A stretch of DNA of 64,000 nucleotides. It comes from Leucobacter exalbidus. Lineage in GTDB: Bacteria > Actinomycetota > Actinomycetes > Actinomycetales > Microbacteriaceae. The notes under the pieces are model-generated. The model worked only from the letters and a program-made list of their open reading frames with translations. It had not been told where the DNA came from and did not search any database. Both the position numbers and the translations under genes were made by a program. Below are positions 9,623-19,640 of this stretch, piece after piece; position 1 is the first letter of the stretch; each line of letters starts with the position of its first letter. Location: contig NZ_JAFIDA010000001.1 of assembly GCF_017834145.1 (NCBI RefSeq), positions 1,116,001-1,180,000 of the forward strand, written 5' to 3'.

Positions 9623-10756
9623 CTACTCCCGAGAAATCGACCGGGGAGACCCGATCTGGGCGTGAAAATGCAGCACGTTTGCCCGCCTGGTGACCGCGAT
9701 CCCCGGCACATACACGGTCGATTGGCCCCGCCAAGCAGTGATCAGCTCAGTGATCGCGAGGGTGTGACCGCGCTCGAGCTGGGCACCAAAATGATCGCGC
9801 GCCATGATGCGCACTACGCGGTGCACAATCGCTGCGGGCTCCCCCGCGAGCGCGGCGACGGCCACCTGCGCATCCCGGGAGTCCCCTGCGGTCACCACGC
9901 GGCGCGTGAGCTGCTCGGCAATCTCGTCAAGGGCGTCGGCATCCTCGCGCGCAAGGTCGGCGGTGCGGGCGAGCGCCGCGGCCACCCCCGGCCCCAGCTC
10001 GGTCTCGAGCACCGGCAGCACGCGATCGCGCACCCGCACCCGCGCGTATCGCGGATCGGTGTTGTGCGGGTCTCGCCAAAACGTGGCGGCCTGATCGAGG
10101 CACGCGGCTTCGGTGGTTTCGCGGTCAATCGCGGGGTCGCTCGCCAAGAACGGACGCCGCATCTGGGTGCCGTTCGCGAGCGCACGCTGCCGTGGAATCC
10201 CCGCCAAACTGCGCAGCCCCGAGCCACGCGCCAGCCCCAAGAGCACCTGCTCGGCCTGGTCTCCGCGGGTGTGGGCGGTCAAAATGGCCGCCGCCCCATG
10301 CAGCTCGGCCGCCCCCGCGAACGCCGCATAGCGCGCCTCGCGGGCCTGCGCCTCGGGGCCCCCGGGTGCCTGGCCCACGCGCACTCGCTCCACGAGCACC
10401 GGATCAAGACCCGCCGCCCGCGCCTGCGCCGCGGCAGCATCGGCCACCTCGGCCGAGCCCTGTTGCAGCCCGTGGTCGACCACCACCGCTCCGGCCCGCA
10501 CCCCACAATTCGGCGCTTCATACGCCACCGCAAGCGCGAGCGCGAGCGAATCGGCACCGCCCGACAGCGCGACCAGCACGAGCGGCGGCGCGGCCGGTGC
10601 AGACTGACCCGGCTGAGCAGTCTGAGCTGGTTGACCAGCCGCGTTGATCTGAGCTGACCGCGCTGCGCGATGCTGAGCGGCGACCTCACGCAACACGCGC
10701 CGCGCAGCCACGCGCGTGGCCACGACCGCTCGGCCAAAGATTCGCTGCTGGGACAT
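9623..10756 (-). CDS. tilS: tRNA(Ile)-lysidine synthetase
   Basis: Converts cytidine 34 of tRNA-Ile(CAU) to lysidine so that it reads AUA. It is a PP-loop ATPase; the loop is LVALSGGADSLALALA near residue 60, followed by VVDHGLQ and the HTRGDQAEQVLLGLARGSG catalytic stretch. The C-terminal substrate-binding part is short, as in other actinomycetes. Residues 25-55 form an Ala/Gln-rich insertion before the PP-loop. It is divergent from ppa; the 147-bp intergenic region should hold both promoters. Start at the ATG at 10756. Confidence 0.93.
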   Translation of the reverse strand: MSQQRIFGRAVVATRVAARRVLREVAAQHRAARSAQINAAGQPAQTAQPGQSAPAAPPLVLVALSGGADSLALALAVAYEAPNCGVRAGAVVVDHGLQQGSAEVADAAAAQARAAGLDPVLVERVRVGQAPGGPEAQAREARYAAFAGAAELHGAAAILTAHTRGDQAEQVLLGLARGSGLRSLAGIPRQRALANGTQMRRPFLASDPAIDRETTEAACLDQAATFWRDPHNTDPRYARVRVRDRVLPVLETELGPGVAAALARTADLAREDADALDEIAEQLTRRVVTAGDSRDAQVAVAALAGEPAAIVHRVVRIMARDHFGAQLERGHTLAITELITAWRGQSTVYVPGIAVTRRANVLHFHAQIGSPRSISRE

Positions 10757-10903
10757 GCTCTTAACGCTACCGCGATGCCCGCCACGGCGGGCGCGGCAGC
10801 TGAAGTGACACTGTGAGACCCGGGCGCTCTTCGCGCGGTGAGGTCGGTTCGGGTAACCTGTTGCACAGCATCACCCTCATTACATTTACGCAAGGAGCAG
10901 CCA

Positions 10904-11395
10904 GTGACCGCAGCGTTCGACGCCGTCATCGAAATCCCCAAGGGGAGCCGCAACAAGTACGAGATCGACCACGAGACGGGGCGCGTCTACCTTGACCGCG
11001 TACTGTTCACCGGTTTTGTGTATCCCGCCGATTACGGCTTCTTTGAGGAGACCCTCGGCGAAGACGGCGATCCGCTCGACGTGCTCGTACTGCTCGACTA
11101 CCCGGTCTACCCCGGCGTGGGCATCAAGGTACGCCCCGTGGGCGTACTACGCATGAGCGACGAGGCCGGCGGAGACGACAAGGTCGTTGCCGTGCAGGTG
11201 AAGGATCCCCGCTGGAGCCACATTCAGGATGTCGAAGATATCCCTGAGTACACCCGCAAGGAGATCGAGCACTTCTTCGAGCGTTACAAGGATCTTGAGC
11301 CCGGCAAGTGGGTCAAGGTTGATGCGTGGGGCAACGCGGCTGATGCCGAGCGCCTCATCGTTGAAGCTCAGGAGCGCCTGGCCTCACAGTCCTAA
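10904..11395 (+). CDS. ppa: Inorganic pyrophosphatase
   Basis: Hydrolyses pyrophosphate in the cytosol, pulling biosynthetic reactions forward. It is a family I enzyme of 163 aa with the signature [12 protein letters not shown] carrying the metal-binding aspartates, plus [14 protein letters not shown] at the N-terminus and [16 protein letters not shown] near the C-terminus. I chose GTG 10904 because AAGGAG lies 10 bp upstream and the protein then begins [14 protein letters not shown], as in homologues. It is followed by a strong bidirectional terminator. Confidence 0.97.
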   Translation: MTAAFDAVIEIPKGSRNKYEIDHETGRVYLDRVLFTGFVYPADYGFFEETLGEDGDPLDVLVLLDYPVYPGVGIKVRPVGVLRMSDEAGGDDKVVAVQVKDPRWSHIQDVEDIPEYTRKEIEHFFERYKDLEPGKWVKVDAWGNAADAERLIVEAQERLASQS

Positions 11396-11414
11396 GCTCT
11401 CCACGCAGTAACGC

Positions 11415-11453
11415 AAAAAGCGCTGGGAAACGATTCGTTTCCCAGCGCTTTTT
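11415..11453. terminator. Bidirectional intrinsic terminator between ppa and the M23 peptidase gene
   Basis: A perfect 18-bp stem (AAAAAGCGCTGGGAAACG and complement) with a 3-nt loop; A-tract on one side and T-tract on the other, so it can end both convergent transcripts. Confidence 0.93.
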
Positions 11454-11503
11454 GTCTGTGTGCGGGCCCGCAGCGGCCGGTGTGACCGCCGCGGTGATCG
11501 CGA

Positions 11504-12925
11504 TTACAGCGCGATGTAATCCTGCGGGTTCACGAACCCGTACCAACCGTTGTCTTGGTTGGGCCGCATCTCGAAGTGCAGGTGGCAACCGGTGCTCGCA
11601 CCGGTTGATCCGACGTAGCCAAGCACCTGACCTGCGCCCACGGGCTGGCCCGGGGCCACAGCGGCCCACTGAATCATGTGCGCGTACCGGGTCTGCCAAC
11701 CGTTGGGGTGGTTGACGGTCACCATGTTGCCGCCGGCGCCCTCTTCCCAGTAGGTGAGCGCGACGGTGCCCTCGGCCGCCGAAACGATCGGGGTGCCGCA
11801 AGCGGTCGCCAGGTCTGTACCGGTGTGATCCCAGCGGCCCGGGCTGCGGTAGCCCTCAGAGACGTAGTACCCCGAGGTGGGAATTGTCCAGCCGTTTGAC
11901 GTGTTGGGGGGCGGCGGTGCCGACGGAGCGGGCGCGGCCGGAGTCTCAGCGGGCGGGGCCGGGGCCTCACCGGGTGCTTCGGGCGCGGGAGTTGCGGTCA
12001 GTCCGTCTTCGATGCGGCGCCGTTCCAGTTCATCCAGGCGTGCCTGCTCGGCAGCCTCGGCGGCCTGACGCTCACGCTCAGCCTCTTCTGCGAGGCGCTG
12101 GCGCTCGGCCGCTTCCTCGGCCAGGCGCTTCGCTTCAGCGATGCGCTGTTCTTCTTCGATGCGCAGCCGCTCTTTGTAACCGTCAACGGTCTTCGACGTT
12201 TTGTCCTTCAACGCCTCAAGCTTGACCTCAAGGTCGCGCTGCTGCGCCTCTTGTTCAGCTACTAGTACGCCCTGCTGGGTGACAGCCGCGGCCGCGGATT
12301 CTTCCTTGACCTTCTGTTCCTGGCGTAGTACCTCGCGCTCGGCTTCAGCAGCTTCAGCCTGCTTACTCAGCGACGACGCCGTGTTCGCGGTCTGTTCGGC
12401 TTCTTCTGAGAGCTTCGAGTTGCGTTCGGTGGCCTTCGACATCGACGCCATGCGCTCAAGCAGCGCGTCTGCCGTGCTGGCATCAGAGTCGAGGAAGAGT
12501 TCCATGCTGCGGTCGACACCGCCCGAGCGGTACATCTGCGCGACGATAACGCTGGCCTGATCGGCGGCTTCTTGCGCCTTGATCTTGCTGGCTTCTGCCT
12601 CGGTGTTGAGCGTGTGCGCCTTGTCTGAGGCCACGGCGAGCGCCTCTTCGGCAACCTTGAGCTCGGCCAGCTCGCCCGCGTGCATGTTGCGGCGACGGTC
12701 GAGCTCTTTCTCGCCGTCAGCGATCAAGCCTTCAATTTCGGTGACCTTTTTATCGGCAGCGGCCTGGTTCTTCTTCGCTGCCTCAACGTCGTCCCACGTG
12801 GGGAGGTCAAGAGCCTGTGCTGCGGGAGCATTACCCTGCTGAACTACGGCCATGCCTGCAATGAATGCACACACACCCAGCACCGCGAGCCCTCGTCGAA
12901 ACCTCGAATGGGTCCGTACGCGCAT
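11504..12925 (-). CDS. Secreted coiled-coil M23 family metallopeptidase (EnvC/NlpD-like)
   Basis: A cell-wall hydrolase or hydrolase activator. The chosen ATG at 12925 gives MRVRTHSRFRRGLAVLGVC, a Sec signal peptide ending near AQA-LDLP. Residues about 50-300 form a long Glu/Ala/Lys/Gln-rich coiled coil, then a Pro/Ala linker (TPAPEAPGEAPAPPAETP). The C-terminal 130 residues are a peptidase M23 domain with zinc ligands in HTGTDLA and HLHFEMR and the intermediate RYAHM. All catalytic residues appear intact. Architecture suggests action at the division septum or during peptidoglycan remodelling; whether it cuts peptide bonds itself is inferred. It is convergent with ppa. Confidence 0.9.
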   Translation of the reverse strand: MRVRTHSRFRRGLAVLGVCAFIAGMAVVQQGNAPAAQALDLPTWDDVEAAKKNQAAADKKVTEIEGLIADGEKELDRRRNMHAGELAELKVAEEALAVASDKAHTLNTEAEASKIKAQEAADQASVIVAQMYRSGGVDRSMELFLDSDASTADALLERMASMSKATERNSKLSEEAEQTANTASSLSKQAEAAEAEREVLRQEQKVKEESAAAAVTQQGVLVAEQEAQQRDLEVKLEALKDKTSKTVDGYKERLRIEEEQRIAEAKRLAEEAAERQRLAEEAERERQAAEAAEQARLDELERRRIEDGLTATPAPEAPGEAPAPPAETPAAPAPSAPPPPNTSNGWTIPTSGYYVSEGYRSPGRWDHTGTDLATACGTPIVSAAEGTVALTYWEEGAGGNMVTVNHPNGWQTRYAHMIQWAAVAPGQPVGAGQVLGYVGSTGASTGCHLHFEMRPNQDNGWYGFVNPQDYIAL

Positions 12926-13030
12926 GTGGTGACCTCTTCCCTGCAATTTGTGTCGTCACAACCACCGCTACGCTAGCACCCGGCCGTGCCAGATGTGCTG
13001 AAGCAAGCCTGAAAATCCTGCCGCCCCGCA

Positions 13031-13492
13031 TCACGCTTCATTCAATAGCCCGGTGACTCGATAAGGAATCACCTCGCGAAGAAACAGGCTGGTCGAGGTG
13101 CGATTGATGCCAGGGCACAGGCGAATCTCTTCGCTCACACGGTAGAGGTCATCTGGATCCTTAGCCACCACACGCAAAAGCAAATCGGTGTTGCCAGCTG
13201 GCGCAAAACATTCAAGCACCTCGGGAATACTCGCCAGCGCCGCAATCGCCTCGCTGATTTGGTGCTGGTCGAGCTCGACCTGCACACTCGCGGCGACGGG
13301 CCGGCCAAGCGCTGCGGGGGTGACGCGAGAAGAGTGCGCACGCAGCATGCCCGATTCGCGAAGCTTCTCGAGCCGCGTCTGCACGGTGCCGCGGGCGAGG
13401 CCGAGCCGCATCGCGATCATCGCGGTGGGCATGCGGCCGTCTTCGTCGAGCGCAGCAAGAATGCGGCGATCAGTTGCGTCAAGATCATTCAT
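13031..13492 (-). CDS. Lrp/AsnC family transcriptional regulator
   Basis: 153 aa. An N-terminal winged helix ([40 protein letters not shown]) is followed by an AsnC/RAM ligand domain. The start at 13492 ([10 protein letters not shown]) fits the family better than the longer frame. Lrp proteins sense amino acids and act as octamers. It is divergent from an MFS gene across 199 bp containing two TTGCTCAA boxes, so autoregulation and control of the exporter are likely; that is inference from arrangement. Confidence 0.9.
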   Translation of the reverse strand: MNDLDATDRRILAALDEDGRMPTAMIAMRLGLARGTVQTRLEKLRESGMLRAHSSRVTPAALGRPVAASVQVELDQHQISEAIAALASIPEVLECFAPAGNTDLLLRVVAKDPDDLYRVSEEIRLCPGINRTSTSLFLREVIPYRVTGLLNEA

Positions 13493-13536
13493 TTTGACCA
13501 CTTTCTGCTGGGATATTCGCGGCAAGATTGATCATA

Positions 13537-13567
13537 TTGCTCAACTTCAAATTTGTCGCTTGCTCAA
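13537..13567. promoter_or_regulatory. Paired TTGCTCAA boxes between Lrp and MFS genes
   Basis: TTGCTCAA occurs at 13537-13544 and again at 13560-13567 (23-bp period, about two helical turns), in an A+T-rich patch between divergent genes. The spacing suits a multimeric Lrp-type regulator. Binding is not demonstrated. Confidence 0.4.
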
Positions 13568-13691
13568 TACGCCACACTGCGATGTACTTTCTGTGTGCCG
13601 CAGACATCCCTGCAGCATCACACATCACCTGCACCACCCCCGCAGGGTTTCATCGGCAGCCACACCCTGGCTCGCCGCGAAGGAGAGAAGT

Positions 13692-14999
13692 ATGCTGCGC
13701 GCCACCCCCGCACACCATGCACAAGCTCGGCGATCCGGCGCCCGGTTATCGCCCCTGAACGTACCCCCGTTCGCACCCCCAGCAGTACCGCAGGTTGGTC
13801 TGGCCAGACCCCGCATTCGCATGGCGCTCACCGCACTCACCCTCTTCGCGCTGCTCGTGAGCGCGAATCTCAGCACTCCCCTGTTTCCGTTGCTCGAGCA
13901 GAAGCTCGGCATCAGCTCACTGGGCACCGCCATCGCGTTCTCGAGCTACGTGCTCGCGTTGATCGCCGGGCTCGTCGTGTTTCGCCGCGTGGCCGATCGC
14001 GTGAATCGCCGCACGGTGCTGCTCGCGAGCGTGGGCGCCGCGGCGCTCGCCACCGCGGGCCTCGCCCTCGCGCCCTCGCTGGGCTGGTTCTGCGTGGCGC
14101 GTGCGGTGCAGGGCGTTGCGATCGCGTGTGCCACCGGCACCGGATCGGGTGCCCTGCGCGCCCTATCCCCGCAGCGCCCCGCCCTCGTTGGCCGACTTAC
14201 GCTGCTGGCGACGTCGGGCGGTGTCGCCGCGGGCCCCATTCTCGGCGGCGCCCTGTCGCTTGGGGCGTGGCCCCTCGTCACCCCGTACCTGGTGGCGGCC
14301 ACGCTGCTGCTGGCCCTCATCCCCGCGATCGTGTTGCTCGCCCCGCACCAGGAGTGCTTTCCCGCCTATGCGTCGTCACCCATTGCGCTCGCCGACGCCC
14401 CGTACCCGGCCGCCGAAGTCACCGACCCGCAGCTGCATCACCGCGCGGTGGGGGCGTTTCGGATCGCCGCGGCCACCGGCTTCTTGAGCTTCACCGTGTT
14501 TGGGTTCTGCCTCTCACTCGCTCCCGCATACTTCGCCGCCATTGCCGGCACTGACTCGCGCCTGGCTATCGGGCTGCTCGCCGCGGTGACGCTCGGTGCC
14601 TCGGCGCTCACCCAGTTGGTACCGCTGCGGGGAAACTGGCGTATTCCGGTGGGGCTGGCCGCGCTCGCGGTGGCGCTGCTGGGCATCGCGGCCGCCGGTC
14701 TCCTCGGAAGCGTGTGGCTGCTCATTGCGGCGAGCGTGTGCGCCGGCATCGGCCAGGGCATCGCCTTTCAGGCGGCGTTCACCGCGGCCACGGCGGCGGT
14801 CTCCCCCGCACGCCATGCCTCAACGGTGAGCGCCATCTATACGGTGACCTACCTGGGCAGCGCGCTGCCCGTGCTGGGGCTCGGGCTCATGGCCGAACAG
14901 TTGGGGCTGAGCGCGTCTGTGACCGTGTTCGCGGTGGCCACGGCGCTCGCCTGCGCGGTGCTCGCGGCACTGGCGCGCAGTTCGCGAGCTGGCGCGTAG
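13692..14999 (+). CDS. MFS transporter (12-TM exporter type)
   Basis: 435 aa from the ATG at 13692, preceded by GAAGGAGAG. The hydrophobic pattern gives about 12 helices. The loop after helix 2 has [17 protein letters not shown], the MFS motif A equivalent, and [12 protein letters not shown] resembles the antiporter motif C. The substrate cannot be read from sequence. Control by the divergent Lrp-type regulator suggests export of an amino acid or related small compound. The first 40 residues are Ala/Pro-rich and cytoplasmic. Transcription ends near 15 kb, convergent with the FadR gene. Confidence 0.85.
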   Translation: MLRATPAHHAQARRSGARLSPLNVPPFAPPAVPQVGLARPRIRMALTALTLFALLVSANLSTPLFPLLEQKLGISSLGTAIAFSSYVLALIAGLVVFRRVADRVNRRTVLLASVGAAALATAGLALAPSLGWFCVARAVQGVAIACATGTGSGALRALSPQRPALVGRLTLLATSGGVAAGPILGGALSLGAWPLVTPYLVAATLLLALIPAIVLLAPHQECFPAYASSPIALADAPYPAAEVTDPQLHHRAVGAFRIAAATGFLSFTVFGFCLSLAPAYFAAIAGTDSRLAIGLLAAVTLGASALTQLVPLRGNWRIPVGLAALAVALLGIAAAGLLGSVWLLIAASVCAGIGQGIAFQAAFTAATAAVSPARHASTVSAIYTVTYLGSALPVLGLGLMAEQLGLSASVTVFAVATALACAVLAALARSSRAGA

Positions 15000-15058
15000 C
15001 CCGCACCCGGTGCCGGCGGGGTCAGCCCGATCAGCACGACCCGCACAGCCAGCGCCGG

Positions 15059-15817
15059 CTACTTCGCCAGCGCCGCCAGCGCTTGGCGGGCCTCGTCATC
15101 GCCGAGCAGCGGGGAAAAGCGGTCGGCGACGGCGCGACGCGCGACGCGGCTCGCTTCCTCCGCATCGCGGCCCGCGATCGCTTCGAACAGGCCGCGGTCA
15201 ATCTGCGCCGAGGCGAGCTTCACGCGGTTGTCGTGGTGCTCGCCCTCGGCGTCTTGCTGCATGATGCCGCGCAGCACGCCCGATACGGCCTGGCCGGTCA
15301 TGCGCAGCACCTCGTTGCCGCTGGCCGCCCAGATCGCCTCGTGAAATTCGAGGTCGGCGTCGGCGAAGCTCTCGGCATTCTGCGCCGCGTCGCGCTCCAT
15401 CCGCTCGATCGCCGCGCGCATGCGTGTGAGGTCATCGGCATCATGCCGCAGCGCCGCCAGCGTGCTCGCGGTGCCCTCGAGCACCACGCGGTACTCGATC
15501 AGGTCGGCGATATCGAGGGCGTCGGTGCCGATCATGGCGCGAAATGAGCGCGACAGCGTCTTCGACGAGGGCGCGAGCACGACGGGGCCGCCGCGGGTGC
15601 CGGGGCGCGATTCGAGCAGCCCCATGCTCTGCAGAATGCGCAGCGCTTCGCGCACGGTCGGGCGACTCACCCCAAACTGCACCATCAGGTCGCGTTCGCT
15701 CGCGAGCTGCGACCCGACCGAGATTTCGCCCGAGACGATGGCTTGCTCGATTTGGTCGACGATGCGTTCGTAGGTGTGCACGGGCACCGCGAGTTCAAAG
15801 CTGTGTGGCGTCGTCAC
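15059..15817 (-). CDS. FadR-subfamily GntR transcriptional regulator
   Basis: N-terminal winged helix (YERIVDQIEQAIVSGEISVGSQL, MVQFGVSRPTVREALRILQSMGLLESRPG) followed by an all-helical FCD effector domain with histidine-bearing metal-site segments (EFHEAIWAAS). I prefer the GTG at 15817 (MTTPHSFELAVP); a longer frame to 15931 adds an atypical leader. It is divergent from a peptide-type ABC operon. The palindrome TGGCCTTACCA upstream of that operon recurs between the ALDH and dehydrogenase genes 9.5 kb away. Probable local repressor responding to a carboxylic-acid intermediate; that function is inferred. Confidence 0.87.
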   Translation of the reverse strand: MTTPHSFELAVPVHTYERIVDQIEQAIVSGEISVGSQLASERDLMVQFGVSRPTVREALRILQSMGLLESRPGTRGGPVVLAPSSKTLSRSFRAMIGTDALDIADLIEYRVVLEGTASTLAALRHDADDLTRMRAAIERMERDAAQNAESFADADLEFHEAIWAASGNEVLRMTGQAVSGVLRGIMQQDAEGEHHDNRVKLASAQIDRGLFEAIAGRDAEEASRVARRAVADRFSPLLGDDEARQALAALAK

Positions 15818-15951
15818 CTGGGTCTCGTTTCTGTCGCGGCGTGGCAGCGCATCGCTGCTGTGCACACACAGCAACTGCAGATTGTGGGCGGTCTGAGGGC
15901 GGCTGACCGCGGCCCCGATGCGCGTGGTCATGATCTTAGCGTGACGTTAAG

Positions 15952-15962
15952 TGGCCTTACCA
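15952..15962. promoter_or_regulatory. Putative FadR-type operator, site 1
   Basis: TGGCCTTACCA (TGGTAAGGCCA on the other strand) resembles FadR-family operators and matches the site at 25463-25473, including the flanking G before and T after. It lies in the 326-bp regulator-transporter gap (15818-16143); I see no gene in the rest of that gap. Confidence 0.6.
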
Positions 15963-16143
15963 TGTATCCTGGTTCAAATCTTCTTTTCTGCACCACACGA
16001 ACACCGGGCTCATCACAAGTGGGTACCCAAATGTTCGGCAATACCCTCATCAGCAATACGCTTGAACCTGACCGGTCGGCTCTGGGCATCGCCGCCCACG
16101 AACCACCCCGGTCATTCCACCAAGACACCAGACAGAGGAAGCA

Positions 16144-17667
16144 ATGATGCGTCGCAAGAATCCACTCCTGCTTACTGCCACAATCGCGTTGACCGCAGCA
16201 CTCGGCTTGGCCGGCTGCTCGGCGGGAGCCAGCAGCTCAGGCGGCGACTCCGGTTCCGACACGCCCACGACCGCAACGATCGCGCTCACGGGCCCGCCCA
16301 CCAACCTCGACTTCACGACCACGGCTGGCTCGGCCATCCCCCAGGCCATGATGTCGAACGTCTACGAAGGTCTCGTGCAGCTCAACGACGCCGGCGAAAT
16401 TGTGCCGTCGCTCGCCACCAGCTGGGAGATCAGCGATGATCTGAAGACCTACACGTTCAAGCTCGAGGAGGGCGTCACCTTCTCGAACGGTGCCGCGTTC
16501 ACCGCAGAAGACGTGAAGTTCAGCTTCGACCGTGTCAAGAGCGACTGGGTATCAAGCCTCAAGGCCAAGATGGATGTCGTCGAGAGCATCGAGGTCATCT
16601 CAGACACCGAGGTCGCCGTGACGCTCAGCGCCCCGTCGAACTCGTGGCTCTTCAGCCTCGCCACGCCCGTGGGCGCGATCTTCACCCCCGAGGGCGTTGC
16701 CGATCTCGCCAACACCCCCGTGGGCACCGGCCCCTACACGGTCGAGAAGTACACCCCCAACGAGAGCATCGTGCTCGACACCCGCGACGATTACTGGGGC
16801 GAAGCACCCGGCGTCGAGGGCGTCACGCTGAAGTACTTCGCTGACTCCACCGCGACCACCAACGCGTTGCAGACCGGCGACATCGACGCGATCGTCAACC
16901 TGCAGGCCCCCGAGCTCGTCAGCGCGTTCGAAGCCGATGACAAGTTCAAGGTCGTCGACGGCACCTCGAGCGGCGAAGTTTCGCTCTCGCTCAACAACCA
17001 GGCCGCACCGTTTGACGATGTGCGCGTGCGCCAGGCAGTGCTGTACGCGCTCGACAAGCAGGCGATCATCGACACCGCGTGGAACGGTTACGGCTCAGCC
17101 GTCGCAACCTTCGCGACGCCGACCGACCCGTACTACGAGGATCTCAACGACGTCTACCCCTACGATCCCGCGAAGGCCAAGGCGCTCCTCAAGGAAGCCG
17201 GCCAAGAGAACCTCACCGTTGAGTACACGGTTCCCACGCGCCCGTACGCGCAGGCCGTGTCTGAGATCGTGGTGTCGCAGCTGAAGGATGTGGGCATCAC
17301 CGCCACCATCAAGTCGGCCGAGTTCCCCGCCGTGTGGATCGACGAGGTCTTCACGAAGCACGATTACCAGATGACGACCGTGCTCGCCGTTGAAGCGCGT
17401 GACATCCTCACCGTGTTCAACGACCCGAACTACTACATCGGGTACGACAACTCGAAGATCGAGCCCATCGCGGCCAAGGCCGACGCGGCCGACGAGGCGG
17501 GCTACATCGACGGCATGAAGCAGGTGTCGCGCCAGATCGTCGACGACGCGGCCAGCGGCGTGCTGTTCCTGTTCCCCAACATCGTGGTCTCGAAGGCCAA
17601 CCTCGAGGGCATCCCCGAGAACGCGATTATCGAGGCGCTTGACCTCACCGATCTGCGCTGGGATTAA
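16144..17667 (+). CDS. ABC transporter substrate-binding lipoprotein (peptide/opine, SBP family 5)
   Basis: Captures the substrate outside the cell for the permease genes that follow. A signal peptide ends in the lipobox LAGC at about residue 25 (LGLAGCSAGASSSGG), then a Ser/Gly linker and an SBP_bac_5 fold (YTFKLEEGVTFSNGAAFTAEDVKFSFDR, DDVRVRQAVLYALDKQAII). The length of 507 aa is normal. It is first in an operon with two permeases, a double ATPase and an amidase, so the ligand is likely a peptide-like or amide compound. A 14-bp stem-loop follows the stop and may stabilise the upstream message. Confidence 0.93.
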   Translation: MMRRKNPLLLTATIALTAALGLAGCSAGASSSGGDSGSDTPTTATIALTGPPTNLDFTTTAGSAIPQAMMSNVYEGLVQLNDAGEIVPSLATSWEISDDLKTYTFKLEEGVTFSNGAAFTAEDVKFSFDRVKSDWVSSLKAKMDVVESIEVISDTEVAVTLSAPSNSWLFSLATPVGAIFTPEGVADLANTPVGTGPYTVEKYTPNESIVLDTRDDYWGEAPGVEGVTLKYFADSTATTNALQTGDIDAIVNLQAPELVSAFEADDKFKVVDGTSSGEVSLSLNNQAAPFDDVRVRQAVLYALDKQAIIDTAWNGYGSAVATFATPTDPYYEDLNDVYPYDPAKAKALLKEAGQENLTVEYTVPTRPYAQAVSEIVVSQLKDVGITATIKSAEFPAVWIDEVFTKHDYQMTTVLAVEARDILTVFNDPNYYIGYDNSKIEPIAAKADAADEAGYIDGMKQVSRQIVDDAASGVLFLFPNIVVSKANLEGIPENAIIEALDLTDLRWD

Positions 17668-17677
17668 TCTCCGGATC

Positions 17678-17708
17678 GCTGGTGCTGCGGCGTCGCCGCA
17701 GCACCAGC
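17678..17708 (+). other. Intercistronic stem-loop after the SBP gene
   Basis: GCTGGTGCTGCGGC pairs perfectly with its complement across a 3-nt loop, in the 90-bp gap before the permease gene. There is no T-tract. Such hairpins often protect the abundant SBP mRNA segment. Confidence 0.6.
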
Positions 17709-17757
17709 ACCAGCACTCTGTTTTACCCGCACCATTGAGCCCACACCAGAGGAACCC

Positions 17758-18705
17758 ATGGCCATACGGATTCTGATCAACCTCGCGAGATTCGCGGTGA
17801 CGTTTCTCGTCGCGACCATCGTCGTGTTCCTCTTTATGCGACTCATCCCCGGTGATCCCGCGCAGATTGCCCTGGGCGTCAATGCGACCCCCGAGCTGCT
17901 CGAGCAGACCCGCGAGGAGTTCGGCACCAACCGCCCCCTCTTCGTGCAGTACTTCGAGTGGGTTGGCGGCATCTTCCGCGGCGACTTCGGCACCTCATAC
18001 GTCACCCGCACAGACATCAGCCCGCTGGTCACTGACCGGTTGCAGGTCAGCCTTATCTTGGTGCTCTCGGCAATGGTCGTCGCCCTGCTCATCGCGATTC
18101 CCCTCGGCACCTGGGCCGCGGTCAAGCACCGCAACTTCTCGGGCGTCGTCATTGGCGTCGGCTCGCAGCTGGGCGTCGCGATCCCCGGCTTCCTCGCCGG
18201 TATTTTGCTCGTGATGGTGTTCGCAGTGGGGCTGGGCTGGTTGCCCGCCAACGGCTGGACCGCCCCGTCTGAAAACTTCGGCGACTTCATACGCCGCCTC
18301 ATTCTTCCCGTCGTCGCCCTCGCCTCGGTGCAGGGCGCGATTCTCACCCGCTACGTACGCTCGGCCGTACTCGAGGTGATGAGCGAGGATTACCTGCGCA
18401 CCGCCCGTGCCAAGGGGCTTTCGAAGTCGGGAGCCCTCGTGAAGCACGGCCTGCGCAACGCCGCCATTCCCGTCATCACCGTCACCGGTGTGCAGATCGC
18501 GGCGCTGATCATTGGCGCCGTTGTGATCGAGCGCGTGTTCGTGATCCCCGGCCTCGGCTCCATGCTGCTCGACGCCGTCGGCAACCGCGACCTGCTCACC
18601 GTTCAATCAGTGGTCATCGTGCTCGTCGCGATCACCCTGATCCTCAACCTCATCGTCGATCTGCTCTACACGATCGTCGACCCGCGTCTGCGAAGGAGCG
18701 CCTAG
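17758..18705 (+). CDS. ABC transporter permease, DppB type
   Basis: Inner-membrane channel subunit, 315 aa with about six helices. It has the DppB-family N-terminus (VTFLVATIVVFLFMRLIPGDPA), the TM1-TM2 loop, and the cytoplasmic EAA motif (EVMSEDYLRTARAKGLSKSGALVKHGLRNA). It pairs with the DppC-type protein encoded 2 bp downstream. Start at ATG 17758 after AGAGGAA. Confidence 0.93.
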   Translation: MAIRILINLARFAVTFLVATIVVFLFMRLIPGDPAQIALGVNATPELLEQTREEFGTNRPLFVQYFEWVGGIFRGDFGTSYVTRTDISPLVTDRLQVSLILVLSAMVVALLIAIPLGTWAAVKHRNFSGVVIGVGSQLGVAIPGFLAGILLVMVFAVGLGWLPANGWTAPSENFGDFIRRLILPVVALASVQGAILTRYVRSAVLEVMSEDYLRTARAKGLSKSGALVKHGLRNAAIPVITVTGVQIAALIIGAVVIERVFVIPGLGSMLLDAVGNRDLLTVQSVVIVLVAITLILNLIVDLLYTIVDPRLRRSA

Positions 18706-18707
18706 CC

Positions 18708-19640
18708 ATGAGCACCAGGCAGGTACCCATCCCTCCCGTCCAAGCCCCGCGCACCACCGCGATCTCGGCGCCCGGCGGAGCGACCACCAGCGGCCCCGTC
18801 GAAACCCAGTCGCCGGCACGCCGCAAGCTTTCAGCCACCCTCATCATCGGCATCATCCTCGTCGCGTTGGTCGCCGTCGCCGCCATCGTTTCGTTCGTGT
18901 GGACCCCGTATGATCCGGTGCAGGCCAACCCCGCCGCGCGCCTCGAAGGATCGAGCTTCGCGCACCTCATGGGCACCGATAAGTACGGCCGCGACGTGTT
19001 CTCGGCCATGCTGTTTGGCGCACGCATCACCCTGTTCGTGGGCGTCATCTCGGTGGGCATCGCGATTCTCATCGGCACCCCGCTCGGCATCCTCGCCGGC
19101 ATTCGCGGCGGCTGGATCGAAGAGGTCATCATGCGCACCTCTGACATCGCGCTCGCGTTCCCCGCGCTGCTGCTGGCCATCATGTTCAGCGCTGTGTTTG
19201 GCGCCTCGACCCTCACCGCCATGGTCGCGATCGGCATCGCGACGATCCCGGGGTTTGCGCGCGTCGCGCGATCCGGAACCCTACAGGTGATGAGCACCGA
19301 GTACATTCTCGCGGCCCGCGCCGCCAGCCAGTCGCGGTTTCGCATCGCCCTGCGCCACGTGCTGCCCAACATCATCGGCATCGTCGTCGTGCAGTCATCG
19401 GTGTCGTTCGCGCTCGCGGTGCTCGCCGAAGCCGGCCTCAGCTTCTTGGGCCTCGGCACTCCCCCGCCCACCCCGTCATGGGGCCGCATGCTGCAAGAGT
19501 CGCAGCAATTTCTCGGCACCGAACCCATGCTGGCCGTGTGGCCGGGCCTCGCCATCGCCATCGCAGTGATGGGCTTCAACCTGCTGGGTGACGGTCTGCG
19601 CGACCGCTTCGACCCCAAACTGAACGGGAGCCGCAGCTAA
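18708..19640 (+). CDS. ABC transporter permease, DppC type
   Basis: Second channel subunit, 310 aa. The N-terminus carries the OppC/DppC leader region and first helix (LSATLIIGIILVALVAVAAIV). It contains HLMGTDKYGRDVFSAMLFGARITLFVG, highly typical of DppC, and the EAA-type loop (TEYILAARAASQSRFRIALRHVLPN). It overlaps the ATPase gene by 1 bp (TAATG). Forms a heterodimer with the DppB-type partner. Confidence 0.94.
   Translation: MSTRQVPIPPVQAPRTTAISAPGGATTSGPVETQSPARRKLSATLIIGIILVALVAVAAIVSFVWTPYDPVQANPAARLEGSSFAHLMGTDKYGRDVFSAMLFGARITLFVGVISVGIAILIGTPLGILAGIRGGWIEEVIMRTSDIALAFPALLLAIMFSAVFGASTLTAMVAIGIATIPGFARVARSGTLQVMSTEYILAARAASQSRFRIALRHVLPNIIGIVVVQSSVSFALAVLAEAGLSFLGLGTPPPTPSWGRMLQESQQFLGTEPMLAVWPGLAIAIAVMGFNLLGDGLRDRFDPKLNGSRS

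Noticed and set aside
9662-10657. 331-codon open frame opposite tilS
   Set aside because: High-G+C antisense shadow; arginine/histidine-rich composition without domains, while tilS on the other strand has all motifs.
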